Positions 18,445-27,984 of a stretch of 44,216 bases of DNA are shown piece after piece; positions within the stretch are counted from its first letter, which is position 1; every line of letters begins with the position of its first letter. The stretch lies in the NCBI GenBank assembly GCA_016763475.1, contig JAESTV010000210.1:1-44216 (forward strand), given 5' to 3'. A model generated the notes under the pieces. It had not been told where the DNA came from and ran no database searches. It worked only from the letters and a program-made list of their open reading frames with translations. Position numbers and translations under genes: made by a program. Source of the stretch: Roseicyclus sp. GTDB lineage: Bacteria > Pseudomonadota > Alphaproteobacteria > Rhodobacterales > Rhodobacteraceae.

Positions 18445-19494
18445 TTACAAACGGCGGCCGGTGTCGGCGTCAAACAAATGCACGGCGCCGGGTTTGACGC
18501 TGAGTTGCATGAGACCGGTTGTGGCCTCTTTGTCCTTCGGCACAGCGACAGAGAAATCCTGCCCCGCCACACGCCCGTGAAGCAACCGCAGCGCGCCCAA
18601 CTCCTCAATGATATCAACGTCGAACGCCAGGTCACCTTGTGGGTCTGGCCAGACATCTTCAGGGCGAATTCCGGCTTGAACCGGGCCATCATTGCCCTCA
18701 GTGCCGGTGTGGAGCACGTCTTGGTCACTGCCCAGAGTGACCTTGCCGCCACCAGCGATGCCTTGGAGCAGGTTCATCGGCGGAGCGCCCATAAACGACG
18801 CCACAAAGGTAGAGGCCGGGTGCTCATATATCTCGTTCGGGGTGCCGATCTGTTCGATTTTACCGTCATTCAACACGATGATGCGGTCGGCCATGGTCAT
18901 GGCTTCGATCTGATCGTGGGTCACGTACATCGCCGTGGTGGCGAGGCGCCGTTGCAAGGCGCGGATCTCGATCCGCATCTGGTTGCGGAGTTTCGCGTCG
19001 AGGTTGGACAGCGGTTCATCAAAGAGGAACAGGTCGGGTTCGCGCACAATAGCGCGGCCCATTGCAACCCGCTGGCGTTGGCCGCCGGACAGTTGCGAAG
19101 GGCGCCTGTCGAGGAATTCCGTCAGGTTCAGCATGTCCGAGGCTTCCCGGACCTTCGCCCGGATCTCGGCCTTCGACATGCCGCGGTTTTTCAGCCCGTA
19201 ACCCATGTTCTGCGCAACCGACATGTGCGGATAAAGCGCATAATTTTGAAACACCATTGCGATGTTTCGATCCGCCGGATCAACGTCATTGACGATACGG
19301 TCACCGATGGACAAATCCCCTTCGGAAATCTCTTCCAGCCCCGCAACCATGCGCAAAAGCGTGGACTTGCCGCAGCCCGATGGGCCGACAAGCACCGCCA
19401 ACTCACCATCGTTGATGGTGAAGCTGCACGGCTCCAATGCCTCAACGCCATTTGGGTAGATTTTTCGGACCGCATTAAGCGTGACTTGTGCCAT
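18445..19494 (-). CDS. ugpC: ABC transporter ATP-binding protein, MalK/UgpC type
   Basis: 349 aa; [103 protein letters not shown]. Confidence 0.88.
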   Translation of the reverse strand: MAQVTLNAVRKIYPNGVEALEPCSFTINDGELAVLVGPSGCGKSTLLRMVAGLEEISEGDLSIGDRIVNDVDPADRNIAMVFQNYALYPHMSVAQNMGYGLKNRGMSKAEIRAKVREASDMLNLTEFLDRRPSQLSGGQRQRVAMGRAIVREPDLFLFDEPLSNLDAKLRNQMRIEIRALQRRLATTAMYVTHDQIEAMTMADRIIVLNDGKIEQIGTPNEIYEHPASTFVASFMGAPPMNLLQGIAGGGKVTLGSDQDVLHTGTEGNDGPVQAGIRPEDVWPDPQGDLAFDVDIIEELGALRLLHGRVAGQDFSVAVPKDKEATTGLMQLSVKPGAVHLFDADTGRRL

Positions 19495-19504
19495 TCTTGA
19501 TTTC

Positions 19505-20449
19505 CTATTTATCGGACTCGGTCAGGCCCTTGACGAACCAGTTCTGGAAGAAGATCACGATCAATACCGGGGGGGTCATGGCAATGATCGCAAGCGCCGC
19601 CGCCTCGCCGTATTCCGGCGTGGAGGAGCCGTCGGCATAAGCCTGCATGATCTGGCGGATACCGCGCACCAGCGTAAACAGCGACTCGTCAGTTGTGATC
19701 AATGTGGGCCAGAGATACTGGTTCCAGCCGAAGACAAACATGATGATGAACATCGCCGCAATCATGGTGCGCGAGAGCGGCACAAGGATATCGATGAAAA
19801 ACTTCACCGGACCCGCGCCGTCGATGCGCGCGGCTTCAACCAGCTCTTCCGGGATCGAGCGGAAGAATTGCCGGAAGAAAAACGTTGCCGTGGCAGACGC
19901 GATCAGGGGCAAAATCAGGCCGGTATAGGTGTTGGCGAGGTTCATCTGCTGGATGACCTCATAGGACGGCAGAATACGCACCTCCAGCGGCAACAGGAGT
20001 GTGGTGAAGATCATCCAAAACGCGAATGTCGCAAAGCGCAGGCGGAAATAGACAATGGCATACGCGGCCATCATGCCGACGACAATTTTGCCAATCGCAA
20101 AGCCAAATCCAAGGATCATGGAGTTCACCAGCATGGTGACGCCGTTCACGCTATTGGTGAAACCGCCATATTCAAACAGGGCGGCGTTGTAGTTCTCCAA
20201 CCCATCGTCGCCGAAGAAGAACTGAAGGCCCTCCCGGTGGATCAGGATATCCTCGTGGGTTGACGACGCGAGGATCATGTAGACCGGCACCAACATCAAC
20301 AGCGCGCCAGCGATCAGGACCGCGTGGTCCCCCACCGTTTCCCACTTGATGCGCTTTTTGGGGCGCGTGGGTGCTGCGGCGGTTGCGGTGTTGGTTGCGG
20401 TGTTGGTTGCGGTGGCGGTTTGGACGCCGGTCTCGGTAATGTCAGCCAT
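19505..20449 (-). CDS. ugpE: ABC transporter permease, UgpE-like
   Basis: Start [62 protein letters not shown]. Confidence 0.87.
   Translation of the reverse strand: MADITETGVQTATATNTATNTATAAAPTRPKKRIKWETVGDHAVLIAGALLMLVPVYMILASSTHEDILIHREGLQFFFGDDGLENYNAALFEYGGFTNSVNGVTMLVNSMILGFGFAIGKIVVGMMAAYAIVYFRLRFATFAFWMIFTTLLLPLEVRILPSYEVIQQMNLANTYTGLILPLIASATATFFFRQFFRSIPEELVEAARIDGAGPVKFFIDILVPLSRTMIAAMFIIMFVFGWNQYLWPTLITTDESLFTLVRGIRQIMQAYADGSSTPEYGEAAALAIIAMTPPVLIVIFFQNWFVKGLTESDK
20381..20416. repeat. 12-bp x3 tandem repeat in ugpE N-terminus (TATN repeat)
   Basis: ggttgcggtgtt / ggttgcggtgtt / ggttgcggtggc; protein TATNTATNTATAAA. Confidence 0.9.
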
Positions 20450-20462
20450 GTGCCCTACCCCC

Positions 20463-21344
20463 CTATGTGTAGTGAATTCGGCGTTCCAGGAAACGGAACT
20501 GCACGATGGTAAGAACCAGAACAAGGACCATCAGGACAACTGATTGTGCGGATGATCCACCCAGATCACCGCCCCTGAATCCATCCACAAAGACGCGGTA
20601 GACAAGCGTCATCGGGTTATTGCCGGGTTCACTTTTAACGATGGTGTCAACGATGCCGAACGTATCAAACAACGAATAGGTGATGTTGATGATCAGCAGG
20701 AAGAAACCGGTGGGTGCCAACAGCGGGAAGGTGATGTCCCAAAACCGTGCGGTGCCGGATCGATTGTCGATCATCGCAGCTTCTCGAACCGACCGGGGGA
20801 TTGCCTGCAACCCGCTGAGGAAAAAGATGAAATTCACCGGGATTTGCTTCCAGATCGAGACCGAAATCATGGCGCTGGCGGTGTCCCAGTAGTTCACACC
20901 AAGGCGGTATTCGATCCCCATCATGCCAAGAAGCTGGGTGATATTGCCGCGCGATTGGTCAAACAACATCACCCCCATCAAACCCGCGACTGGTGGCGCG
21001 ATGGCGTAGACCCACATCAGAAGCGTGCGGTAACTTTTGGCGCCACGGATCACCTTGTCGGCCTTCACCGCCAGCAAAAGCGCGATGGCAAGCGCGAAGA
21101 AGGTTACCAGAATTGTGAAGATCAGCGTAAATTTGGCGGCGTCGAGGTAGTTCGAGGACGTTGCAAGCCGGGTGTAATTGTCCATGCCCACATAAGTGGA
21201 CGTAAATCCAAAGGGGTCCTGCAGGAAGAACGAGGAATGAACCGCGTAACCTGCGGGCCAGTAGAAGAAGATCCCGATGATGGCGATCTGCGGAATAAGC
21301 AGCAGGATCGGAAACCCGATATGCCCAAATGCGGCGCGTTTCAC
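20463..21344 (-). CDS. ugpA: ABC transporter permease, UgpA-like
   Basis: 293 aa; AIPRSVREAAMIDNRSGTARFWDITFPLLAPTGFFLLIINITYSLFDTFGIVD (EAA motif). Confidence 0.88.
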   Translation of the reverse strand: MKRAAFGHIGFPILLLIPQIAIIGIFFYWPAGYAVHSSFFLQDPFGFTSTYVGMDNYTRLATSSNYLDAAKFTLIFTILVTFFALAIALLLAVKADKVIRGAKSYRTLLMWVYAIAPPVAGLMGVMLFDQSRGNITQLLGMMGIEYRLGVNYWDTASAMISVSIWKQIPVNFIFFLSGLQAIPRSVREAAMIDNRSGTARFWDITFPLLAPTGFFLLIINITYSLFDTFGIVDTIVKSEPGNNPMTLVYRVFVDGFRGGDLGGSSAQSVVLMVLVLVLTIVQFRFLERRIHYT

Positions 21345-21424
21345 GTGCGTGATCCCCTTAGGTTATTTTTTGATTGGCAATGTGGCCGGGCACGAAGCCC
21401 GGCCACTGCAGTGTCAAACGGCGA

Positions 21425-22728
21425 TTAACCGCCTTGAGTTGCCGCAAAGCGCGCCAACAGATCGTTGGATTCTGCTTCGATGATAGCGAATGCGTCATCC
21501 ACAGACGTCTCACCCGTCAGAATGCGACCGTATTCACGGTTCATCACGTCACGGATCTGGACGTAGAAGCCCATGCGGTAACCGCGTGTCCATTCACCAG
21601 CTTCAAGCGACAGCTGCTGGATGCCAACTTCGGCAGCCGGGAACTCAACGTAGTGCCCCTGCTCGGCAGCTTGCTCATAAGCGGCCGTGGTGATCGGCAC
21701 ATAGCCGGTTTCCATGTGCCACAGGACCTGTGTGTCCGAGGATGCGAGGAAGTCGAAGAACGCCGCGGTTGCTGCGTTTTCATCGGCCTCAAAGCCAGAC
21801 ATTGCGAACAGGGCCGCACCACCGATGAAGGTTTGTGTCGGCTCTGTCGTCACAGCTTCCCAATAGGGCAGCATGGTGGCGGAGAAGTTGAATTCCACCG
21901 ATCCTGAATGCCACCAAACGAGCCGGACGAGCCGAGCCACATGGCAACTTCGCCTGCCTCAAACGGGTTCTGGTTGTCAGCCCAACCGGTGCCGTACCAG
22001 GAGAAAAGGCCAGCCTCCTGCCAGTCAACCAGCGCCTGGAAGTGGTTCCGGATGGCGGGGTGGTTCACCAGAATCTCGGTGTCGATGCCGGTATATCCGT
22101 TGTCATTGGTTGCAAACTGCAAGTTGTGACGCGAGAAGAAGTTCTCGGTAAAGATCCACGGCAGGTGGCTTTGTGCCAGCGGAATATAACCCGCAGCAGC
22201 AAGCGCCGGCCCGGTGGTTTCGGCGAACTCTTCCCAGGTGGTGGGGGCTTCAACACCGGCCTCGGCCAACGCGTCTGCGTTATAGTACAAGATTGGCGTG
22301 GAGGAGTTGAACGGCATGCCGATCATGGTGCCATCGGCGTCAGCGAAGAAGTAGCGAACGCCGGGGATGTAATCCTCGATATCGAAGGCTATGCCGTTGT
22401 CGGCCAGAAGCGTCTCAACCGGAATGGTTGCGCCTGTGGCCCCGATCACGGTGGCGGCGCCTGCATCAAAAACCTGCACAATATTGGGCTGCTCGCCGGC
22501 GCGGAACGCGGCGATCGTCGCGGTCAATGTTTCCTCATAGCTGCCTTTGAAAATCGGGGTAATGACGTAGTCACCCTGACTTGCGTTGAAGTTCTCGGCA
22601 ATCTGGTTAACGGACTCACCAAGCTGGCCGCCCATCGCGTGCCAGAACTCGATCTCGGTCTGAGCCTGGGCCGCACCGGCCATAAGGCCAAGTGCAAGGC
22701 CGACACCTGCAGTTGTTTTGAAGGTCAT
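21425..22728 (-). pseudogene. ugpB: ABC transporter substrate-binding protein, UgpB-like, with apparent 1-nt frameshift
   Basis: N-terminal part (MTFKTTAGVGLALGLMAGAAQAQTEIEFWHAMGGQLGESVNQIAENFNASQGDYVITPIFKGSYEE...) and C-terminal part (SVEFNFSATMLPYWEAVTTEPTQTFIGGAALFAM...) lie in different frames, joined near 21900; one inserted base restores GIQDSVEFNF. Confidence 0.8.
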
Positions 22729-23112
22729 TCGATTCTCCCATCTGTCGTGCAACCCGTTTCGGGCAGCTCAATACGCAACACACCGCCGACAATTTCGTCG
22801 GTCGGGTGGATTTCTCATTTTCCGGGCAACACAAATGCAGTGTCCCCCCCGGATCTCCGCGCGAGGTCTAACCTACACGCTGTTCGACAGAGTGCAAATG
22901 GCTTGGCGATGTATGCCAATCCGGTGCGTCACTGCCCTAGTACGTTGCCGATAGGCCGAGTCTGTGACGGGGGTGTGACAGCAAGTGAAATACAGCGTTG
23001 GGGTGGAATCACGCGAAAGTCGGGCCTGCGACGGGCGAATCCAATCTGATCAACGGGTTGGGGTTTTTGATCGAGTGTGGCGCGTTGACAAATGCCACTG
23101 CCTGCATCCGCC

Positions 23113-23180
23113 GCCCTATCCCCTATCCCCTATCCCCGGGCCCCTATCCCCGGGCCCCTATCCCCTATCCCCGGGGCCCG
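23113..23180. repeat. C-rich/G-rich low-complexity repeat, G-quadruplex-type on minus strand
   Basis: ccctatcccctatcccctatccccgggcccctatccccgggcccctatcccctatccccgggg; minus strand contains GGGGATAGGGGATAGGGGATAGGG. Confidence 0.9.
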
Positions 23181-23246
23181 CGACCGGTTGGTGCGGTTTT
23201 TGGGGCGCGGTCCGGGGCTGGGAAAGGGCCGCCATGTGAGAGCCCC

Positions 23247-24089
23247 CTATAGACCCAGAGTACCAATCGCTGCGAAGACCACAACAACGGCAATCCATTG
23301 CGCGCCGCGCATCTGTTCGTGCAGGAATATTGCCGCAAGCACCACAGTGATCAGCCCAAATGTTGACGCCGCCACGGCCGCAAACTCGGGGTTTGCAAAA
23401 TTTCCCGCACCTGACACCGCGCCCAAGGCCAACGCATCCAGCGAGCCCATGATGGCGAGTATCCAGACCGCCCCCCAACGGGGCAAGATCGGCGCGCGCA
23501 TCACCAGTGCAATCCCGAGGATGGCAACAATTGCCGTGCCCCGCATCGGCAGCATCATCGCCCATTCATCGGCAAGCGCCGTCGCTTCCTGGCTTAGTGC
23601 AAATGCAATCGCGAAACCGGGACCTGACATCATCGACCAGAAGATCGCCCACCCTTTGCTGCCGTCCGATGCACCCGCATCACTGGTGATTGCGATATAG
23701 CCGACACCCGCAATCACCACGATGACCGCAAGCCAGTGCAGCGGCTCAACGGCTCCCCCGGATGTGGCGGCCCAGGTCATCGACAAGATTGGATAGGCCC
23801 CGATGATCGGAGCCGCCAAACGCACCGGGCCGATGGACAGTGCCTTATATAGCCCAAGTCCGGCGATGGCGTAAAATACACCCGCCGTTATGGCATACCG
23901 ATAAGCCAGCAACGGAGCATCCGCGAAATTGCCAAACCCGACAGCAAACGGCGTGATCACCAGGGTTCCCAGAACCAACACCGCAATGAGGGAAGAAAAT
24001 ACGCCCACAGACGCGCTGACCTTGCGCACACACAGGTCGTGCACAGCCCAGAAAAACGCCGCAAATAGCCCCAGAGACAAGGATATCAA
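23247..24089 (-). CDS. EamA/DMT-family transporter
   Basis: 280 aa, about 10 hydrophobic segments; APIIGAYPILSMTWAATSGGAVEPLHWLAVIVVIAGVGYIAI, IFLHEQMRGAQWIAVVVVFAAIGTLGL. Confidence 0.85.
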   Translation of the reverse strand: MISLSLGLFAAFFWAVHDLCVRKVSASVGVFSSLIAVLVLGTLVITPFAVGFGNFADAPLLAYRYAITAGVFYAIAGLGLYKALSIGPVRLAAPIIGAYPILSMTWAATSGGAVEPLHWLAVIVVIAGVGYIAITSDAGASDGSKGWAIFWSMMSGPGFAIAFALSQEATALADEWAMMLPMRGTAIVAILGIALVMRAPILPRWGAVWILAIMGSLDALALGAVSGAGNFANPEFAAVAASTFGLITVVLAAIFLHEQMRGAQWIAVVVVFAAIGTLGL

Positions 24090-24277
24090 GCGCTAAAACC
24101 CGTTGCCAGCGGGGTCGACGGCTCGGGCAACGGGCCTATGCAAATAGCGACCGTATGATCGGAGAAAAGCGTCATTGAGCAGGGCCTTTGCATATTCACA
24201 CTTGCATGCGGCACAAGTATTCTTAAAGATAAATTATTATTCCGCTGAGGCAACAGGGTTCTTGCCAGGAGGGCAGC

Positions 24278-26659
24278 GTGCTGGACAATCCCTACCCCAC
24301 TGTAAGAGCCGGGCCACCGAAGCCAAGTACTGTCATCAAACCGGCTGTATTTTCGCTACCGCCAGGGACGGAACGATATGTGGTTGAAGGCTGTGGCGCA
24401 GTCCTGATCCCGATCGAACCGGGTGATCGGATACGGATCGAAAACACCGAAGGTGGTCAGCCCTGCGAAATCGTTTGCGCTGACGCCCGCGGGCGCTCGG
24501 ACCTCGGCATTCTGGGAGAGGTTGGCGGCGCGCCAGCTGCCGGATTGCAACGGCTGCTTGCCGGTTCTGACCGGTCTTTGCGGGGCTTGCGTCTGGGATT
24601 GGAAACCCGCGGGATTGATCTGGCGCAGATCCAGGCGATCCACCTGTTTGAGGCCACGACGCCGGCGAAAACGGAGGCGGAATTCACCGCGACCCGCGAC
24701 GGCGTGGTGGTGATAGCAGCCCCCCACCCCAACCCATCAGGCCAGATGGACTATGAGGTGCAGGACACCGCCTCTCCGCTGACGGTTTGGGTCACACGCG
24801 CGGTGATAAAGTCCCATGTGAAGTTTGAGCTGCCCGATCCCCTGGCGGAGCCGATCGATAACATTCGGGTCCACACATCCACCGCAGAAGCGTATTTTGT
24901 GAAAGCTGGCGACTACATCCAGATTATCGACGTTGATGGCCGCCAATGCACGGATTTTGAATGCTTCTCGGCACGTAAGCTGGACCAGGGCATTGAACAT
25001 GCCCTCGACGTGACAACCACGCGAACCTTGATGGGGCGGGACTACCCGATGCCGGGGCTACACGCGAAATACTACGATCAGGAACTGCTGCCGCTGGTGC
25101 AGGTTGTGCAAGACACCTGCGGGCGCCATGACGCGTTTGCGCTGGCATGTTCGGCCAAATACTACAACGACATGGGTTACCCCGGACACGTCAATTGTTC
25201 CGAGAACTTCAACGCAACACTGGCCCAGTTCAATGTCGCACCGCGAAGCGGTTGGATGGCGATCAACTTCTTCTTCAACACCGCCATCGACGATCATGGC
25301 GTGATGTATGGGGATGAACCGTGGTCGCGCCCCGGTGATTACGTGCTGCTGCGCGCCCTGACCGATGTGGTCTGCGTAACCTCCGCCTGCCCCGATGACA
25401 CCAGCCCGGCCAACGGCTGGACTCCAACTGACATTCACGTGCGCACCTATAGTGGTGCTGAAAGCTTCCAACACGCCATCGCCACTCGAGCGACACCTGA
25501 TGCGGATCCAAAAATGACCAAACAAACCGGCTTTCACAACTGCTTCGCCCGTCACACCCGCAACTTCATCGAGTACAACGGCTACTGGCTGGCCAGTTGC
25601 TTTGCCGAGACCGGTCCGATTGAGGAATATCACGCCTGCCGTGAGGCGTGTGTGATCATGGATCTTTCGCCGTTGCGAAAGTTTGAGATCACCGGCCCGG
25701 ACGCCGAGGCGCTGTGCCAATATGTGTTCACCCGCAACATGAAGACACTGGCCATCGGCGCCGTTGTCTATACCGCGATGTGTTATGAGCATGGCGGGAT
25801 GATCGACGATGGAACCGTCTTCCGCCTTGGAAAGGATAACTTCCGCTGGATCGGCGGCAGTGACTTTGGCGGCGAATGGATCCGTGAGCAGGCCGAAAAA
25901 CTGGGGCTCAAGGCCCATGTCCGCTCATCCACCGATCAGTTGCACAATGTCGCGATCCAGGGACCAAACAGCCGCGATCTGCTGAAAACACTGATCTGGA
26001 CCGCACCCCACAACCCGGAATTCGAGCAACTTGGCTGGTTCCGCCACACCCCGGCGCGCCTGCGAAATGAAAGCGGCACTGCCTTTGTGCTGTCACGGAC
26101 CGGATACACCGGTGAGTTGGGGTATGAAGTCTTGTGCCACCCCAAAGATTGCGAAGAAATTTTTGAGGCGATCTGGGAGGCGGGAAAACCATTCGGTCTG
26201 AGGCCCATGGGGCTGGAGGCGCTGGATATGGTGCGGATTGAGGCTGGCCTGGTCTTTGCAGGTTACGATTTCAGCGACCAGACCGATCCGTTTGAAGCCG
26301 GGATCGGGTTTACCGTGCCGCTGAAATCCAAACCCGACGATTTCATCGGCCGTGACGCCCTGATCCGCCGCAAGGAACACCCGGCGCGCAAATTCGTGGG
26401 CATCGATATCGACAGCAATATCGACGTGGCCCACGGCGATTGCATCCGCATCGGGCGCGCACAAATCGGCGAGGTCACATCCTCCATGCGCTCGCCGATA
26501 TTGGGCAAGAACATCGCCTTGGCGCGGGTCGATGTGGCCCACCATGGGCTTGGCACAAAGGTAGAGATCGGCCAGCTTGACGGCCATCAAAAACGCCTCC
26601 CGGCTGAGATTGTGCCGTTTTCCCATTACGATCCACAAAAGACCCGGCCCCGGTCGTAA
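24278..26659 (+). CDS. tdm: Trimethylamine N-oxide demethylase-type protein (DUF1989 + GcvT/THF-binding domain)
   Basis: 793 aa, GTG start with AGGAGGG RBS; N-terminal DUF1989 (DYIQIIDVDGRQCTDFECFSARKLDQG, DTCGRHD, CVTSACPDDTSPANGW) fused to GcvT (FAETGPIEEYHACREACVIMDLSPLRKFEITGPDA...). Neighbourhood is a methylated-amine locus. Confidence 0.88.
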   Translation: MLDNPYPTVRAGPPKPSTVIKPAVFSLPPGTERYVVEGCGAVLIPIEPGDRIRIENTEGGQPCEIVCADARGRSDLGILGEVGGAPAAGLQRLLAGSDRSLRGLRLGLETRGIDLAQIQAIHLFEATTPAKTEAEFTATRDGVVVIAAPHPNPSGQMDYEVQDTASPLTVWVTRAVIKSHVKFELPDPLAEPIDNIRVHTSTAEAYFVKAGDYIQIIDVDGRQCTDFECFSARKLDQGIEHALDVTTTRTLMGRDYPMPGLHAKYYDQELLPLVQVVQDTCGRHDAFALACSAKYYNDMGYPGHVNCSENFNATLAQFNVAPRSGWMAINFFFNTAIDDHGVMYGDEPWSRPGDYVLLRALTDVVCVTSACPDDTSPANGWTPTDIHVRTYSGAESFQHAIATRATPDADPKMTKQTGFHNCFARHTRNFIEYNGYWLASCFAETGPIEEYHACREACVIMDLSPLRKFEITGPDAEALCQYVFTRNMKTLAIGAVVYTAMCYEHGGMIDDGTVFRLGKDNFRWIGGSDFGGEWIREQAEKLGLKAHVRSSTDQLHNVAIQGPNSRDLLKTLIWTAPHNPEFEQLGWFRHTPARLRNESGTAFVLSRTGYTGELGYEVLCHPKDCEEIFEAIWEAGKPFGLRPMGLEALDMVRIEAGLVFAGYDFSDQTDPFEAGIGFTVPLKSKPDDFIGRDALIRRKEHPARKFVGIDIDSNIDVAHGDCIRIGRAQIGEVTSSMRSPILGKNIALARVDVAHHGLGTKVEIGQLDGHQKRLPAEIVPFSHYDPQKTRPRS

Positions 26660-27076
26660 GTGATGCAGAGTGCCCTGGATCAGATCGGCGGCGAAGACGC
26701 ATTGCAGCGTCTGGTGACCCGGTTCTACGACCTGATGGAAAGTGACCCAGCGCTCTATGCGCTTCATCGGCTACATTTTCGCGGCCACGGGTTAAGCCTT
26801 ACGCGGGAAGAGCAGTTCAATTTCCTTTGCGGCTTTCTGGGTGGGCGGCGGTATTATCAGGAACGTCACGGCCATATGGACCTGCGTGAGATTCATGCTC
26901 ACGTTCCGATCCGCAAGGCCGACGCAGAGATGTGGCTTGCCCTGATGGACCGTGCGTTGGCCGATTGCGGGATGAGCGGTGACGTGGTGGAAAAATTCCG
27001 TGTCGGCCTGAGGCGGGCCGCCCTGATGGTGGTGAATGAGGTGCCGGATTGGCGCACAGGGGAGACAAACGCGTGA
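26660..27076 (+). CDS. Truncated hemoglobin-like globin
   Basis: 138 aa, GTG or ATG start; GGEDALQRLVTRFYDLMESDPALYALHRLH...EEQFNFLCGFLGGRRYYQERHGHMDLREIHAHVPIRKADAEMWLALMDRAL, group II-like trHb pattern. Confidence 0.88.
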   Translation: MMQSALDQIGGEDALQRLVTRFYDLMESDPALYALHRLHFRGHGLSLTREEQFNFLCGFLGGRRYYQERHGHMDLREIHAHVPIRKADAEMWLALMDRALADCGMSGDVVEKFRVGLRRAALMVVNEVPDWRTGETNA

Positions 27077-27456
27077 AACACGTCTTGAGTGCGATATTTG
27101 GCGCCGCCCTTGCCGTAGGGGCGGCTCACGCGCAGCCCACGGCGGTGAAATTGACCGCCAGTGAAATCACCCAGCTTCTGACCGGAAACACTGCCATTGG
27201 GGTTTGGGAGGGGGCGTACCGGCAGTTCTTTGGGGCCGACGGGGTGACGTTGTTTGCACAGGATGGCGTAAGGACCGCTCGTGGGGAATGGCGGGTTGAT
27301 GTGGAAGAGGACGAATACCAAAGCCTCTGGGCATCTGATGTGGATTGGGAGGGCTGGTTCATCATGCAATGGCATGAAGAGTATTACTGGGTCAGCCGCG
27401 CCACACCGCCCACCCTGTTTGATGTGGTGGAGGGGCAGCAATTGCTCGGGGAATGA
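27073..27456 (+). CDS. Small secreted protein of unknown function, translationally coupled to globin
   Basis: GTG start overlapping globin stop (GTGA); signal peptide VKHVLSAIFGAALAVGAAHAQ; Trp/acidic-rich mature region. Confidence 0.75.
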   Translation: MKHVLSAIFGAALAVGAAHAQPTAVKLTASEITQLLTGNTAIGVWEGAYRQFFGADGVTLFAQDGVRTARGEWRVDVEEDEYQSLWASDVDWEGWFIMQWHEEYYWVSRATPPTLFDVVEGQQLLGE

Positions 27457-27489
27457 ATATCCGTCGCGACCCTTGGCACGGATTTTTTG

Positions 27490-27867
27490 ATGGCCGTCCT
27501 GTTGCCCACACCCTTGATCGCGCAGGATCGGCCGTTTTGTGAGGCCATTGTGCAGTTGCAAACCCTTGCGCCGGGACCAGTCAATCATTCCGCTCTGCCC
27601 CATGTTCCACTACCCACGCCGAACCCACCGGAGCCGACGTGTGGCTTCACGCTCGGCCTTTCGGGGTCGCGGTCGGTCTATTGCGGGTGGCCGTTTGCAT
27701 ATCGCTCCGAGGTCGCCACCGAGGCCTTTGAGGCCCTGCTACATGCGGTTTCTGTTTGCGTGGGGGGCGCCGATACACCCGACTCCGGTAGCCGGGTCAA
27801 TATCATCCTGACAGCTATGATCTTCGGCTATTTACCACCGCGAACACGACCTTGGCCGGGTCTTTGA
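27490..27867 (+). CDS. Small secreted Cys-containing protein of unknown function, C-terminus possibly frameshifted
   Basis: MAVLLPTPLIAQDRPFCEAIVQLQ...TCGFTLGLSGSRSVYCGWPFAYRSEVATEAFEALLHAVSVCVGGADTPDSGSRVN; an alternative frame after about 27800 gives HPDSYDLRLFTTANTTLAGSLKDKASLQETCVFLRVGEAP. Confidence 0.55.
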   Translation: MAVLLPTPLIAQDRPFCEAIVQLQTLAPGPVNHSALPHVPLPTPNPPEPTCGFTLGLSGSRSVYCGWPFAYRSEVATEAFEALLHAVSVCVGGADTPDSGSRVNIILTAMIFGYLPPRTRPWPGL

Positions 27868-27984
27868 AGGACAAGGCAAGTTTGCAGGAAACCTGTGTGT
27901 TCCTGCGGGTGGGGGAGGCGCCCTGACCTCTGCCGTCCCAAAAAACTGAGGCCAGTCCGGCGCCCCACCGCCCCCAGAAAAAGC

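Noticed and set aside
22042-23049. 335-aa plus-strand ORF antisense to ugpB
   Set aside because: Low-complexity composition with no recognisable family, antisense to a clear substrate-binding protein gene.
23113-23180. CRISPR-like array interpretation of the CCCTATC repeats
   Set aside because: Units are 7-15 bp low-complexity without unique spacers; not a CRISPR.
24356-26767. Long antisense ORFs opposite tdm (e.g. 25058-25918, 26093-26767)
   Set aside because: High-GC shadow ORFs; the opposite strand encodes a clear conserved two-domain protein.
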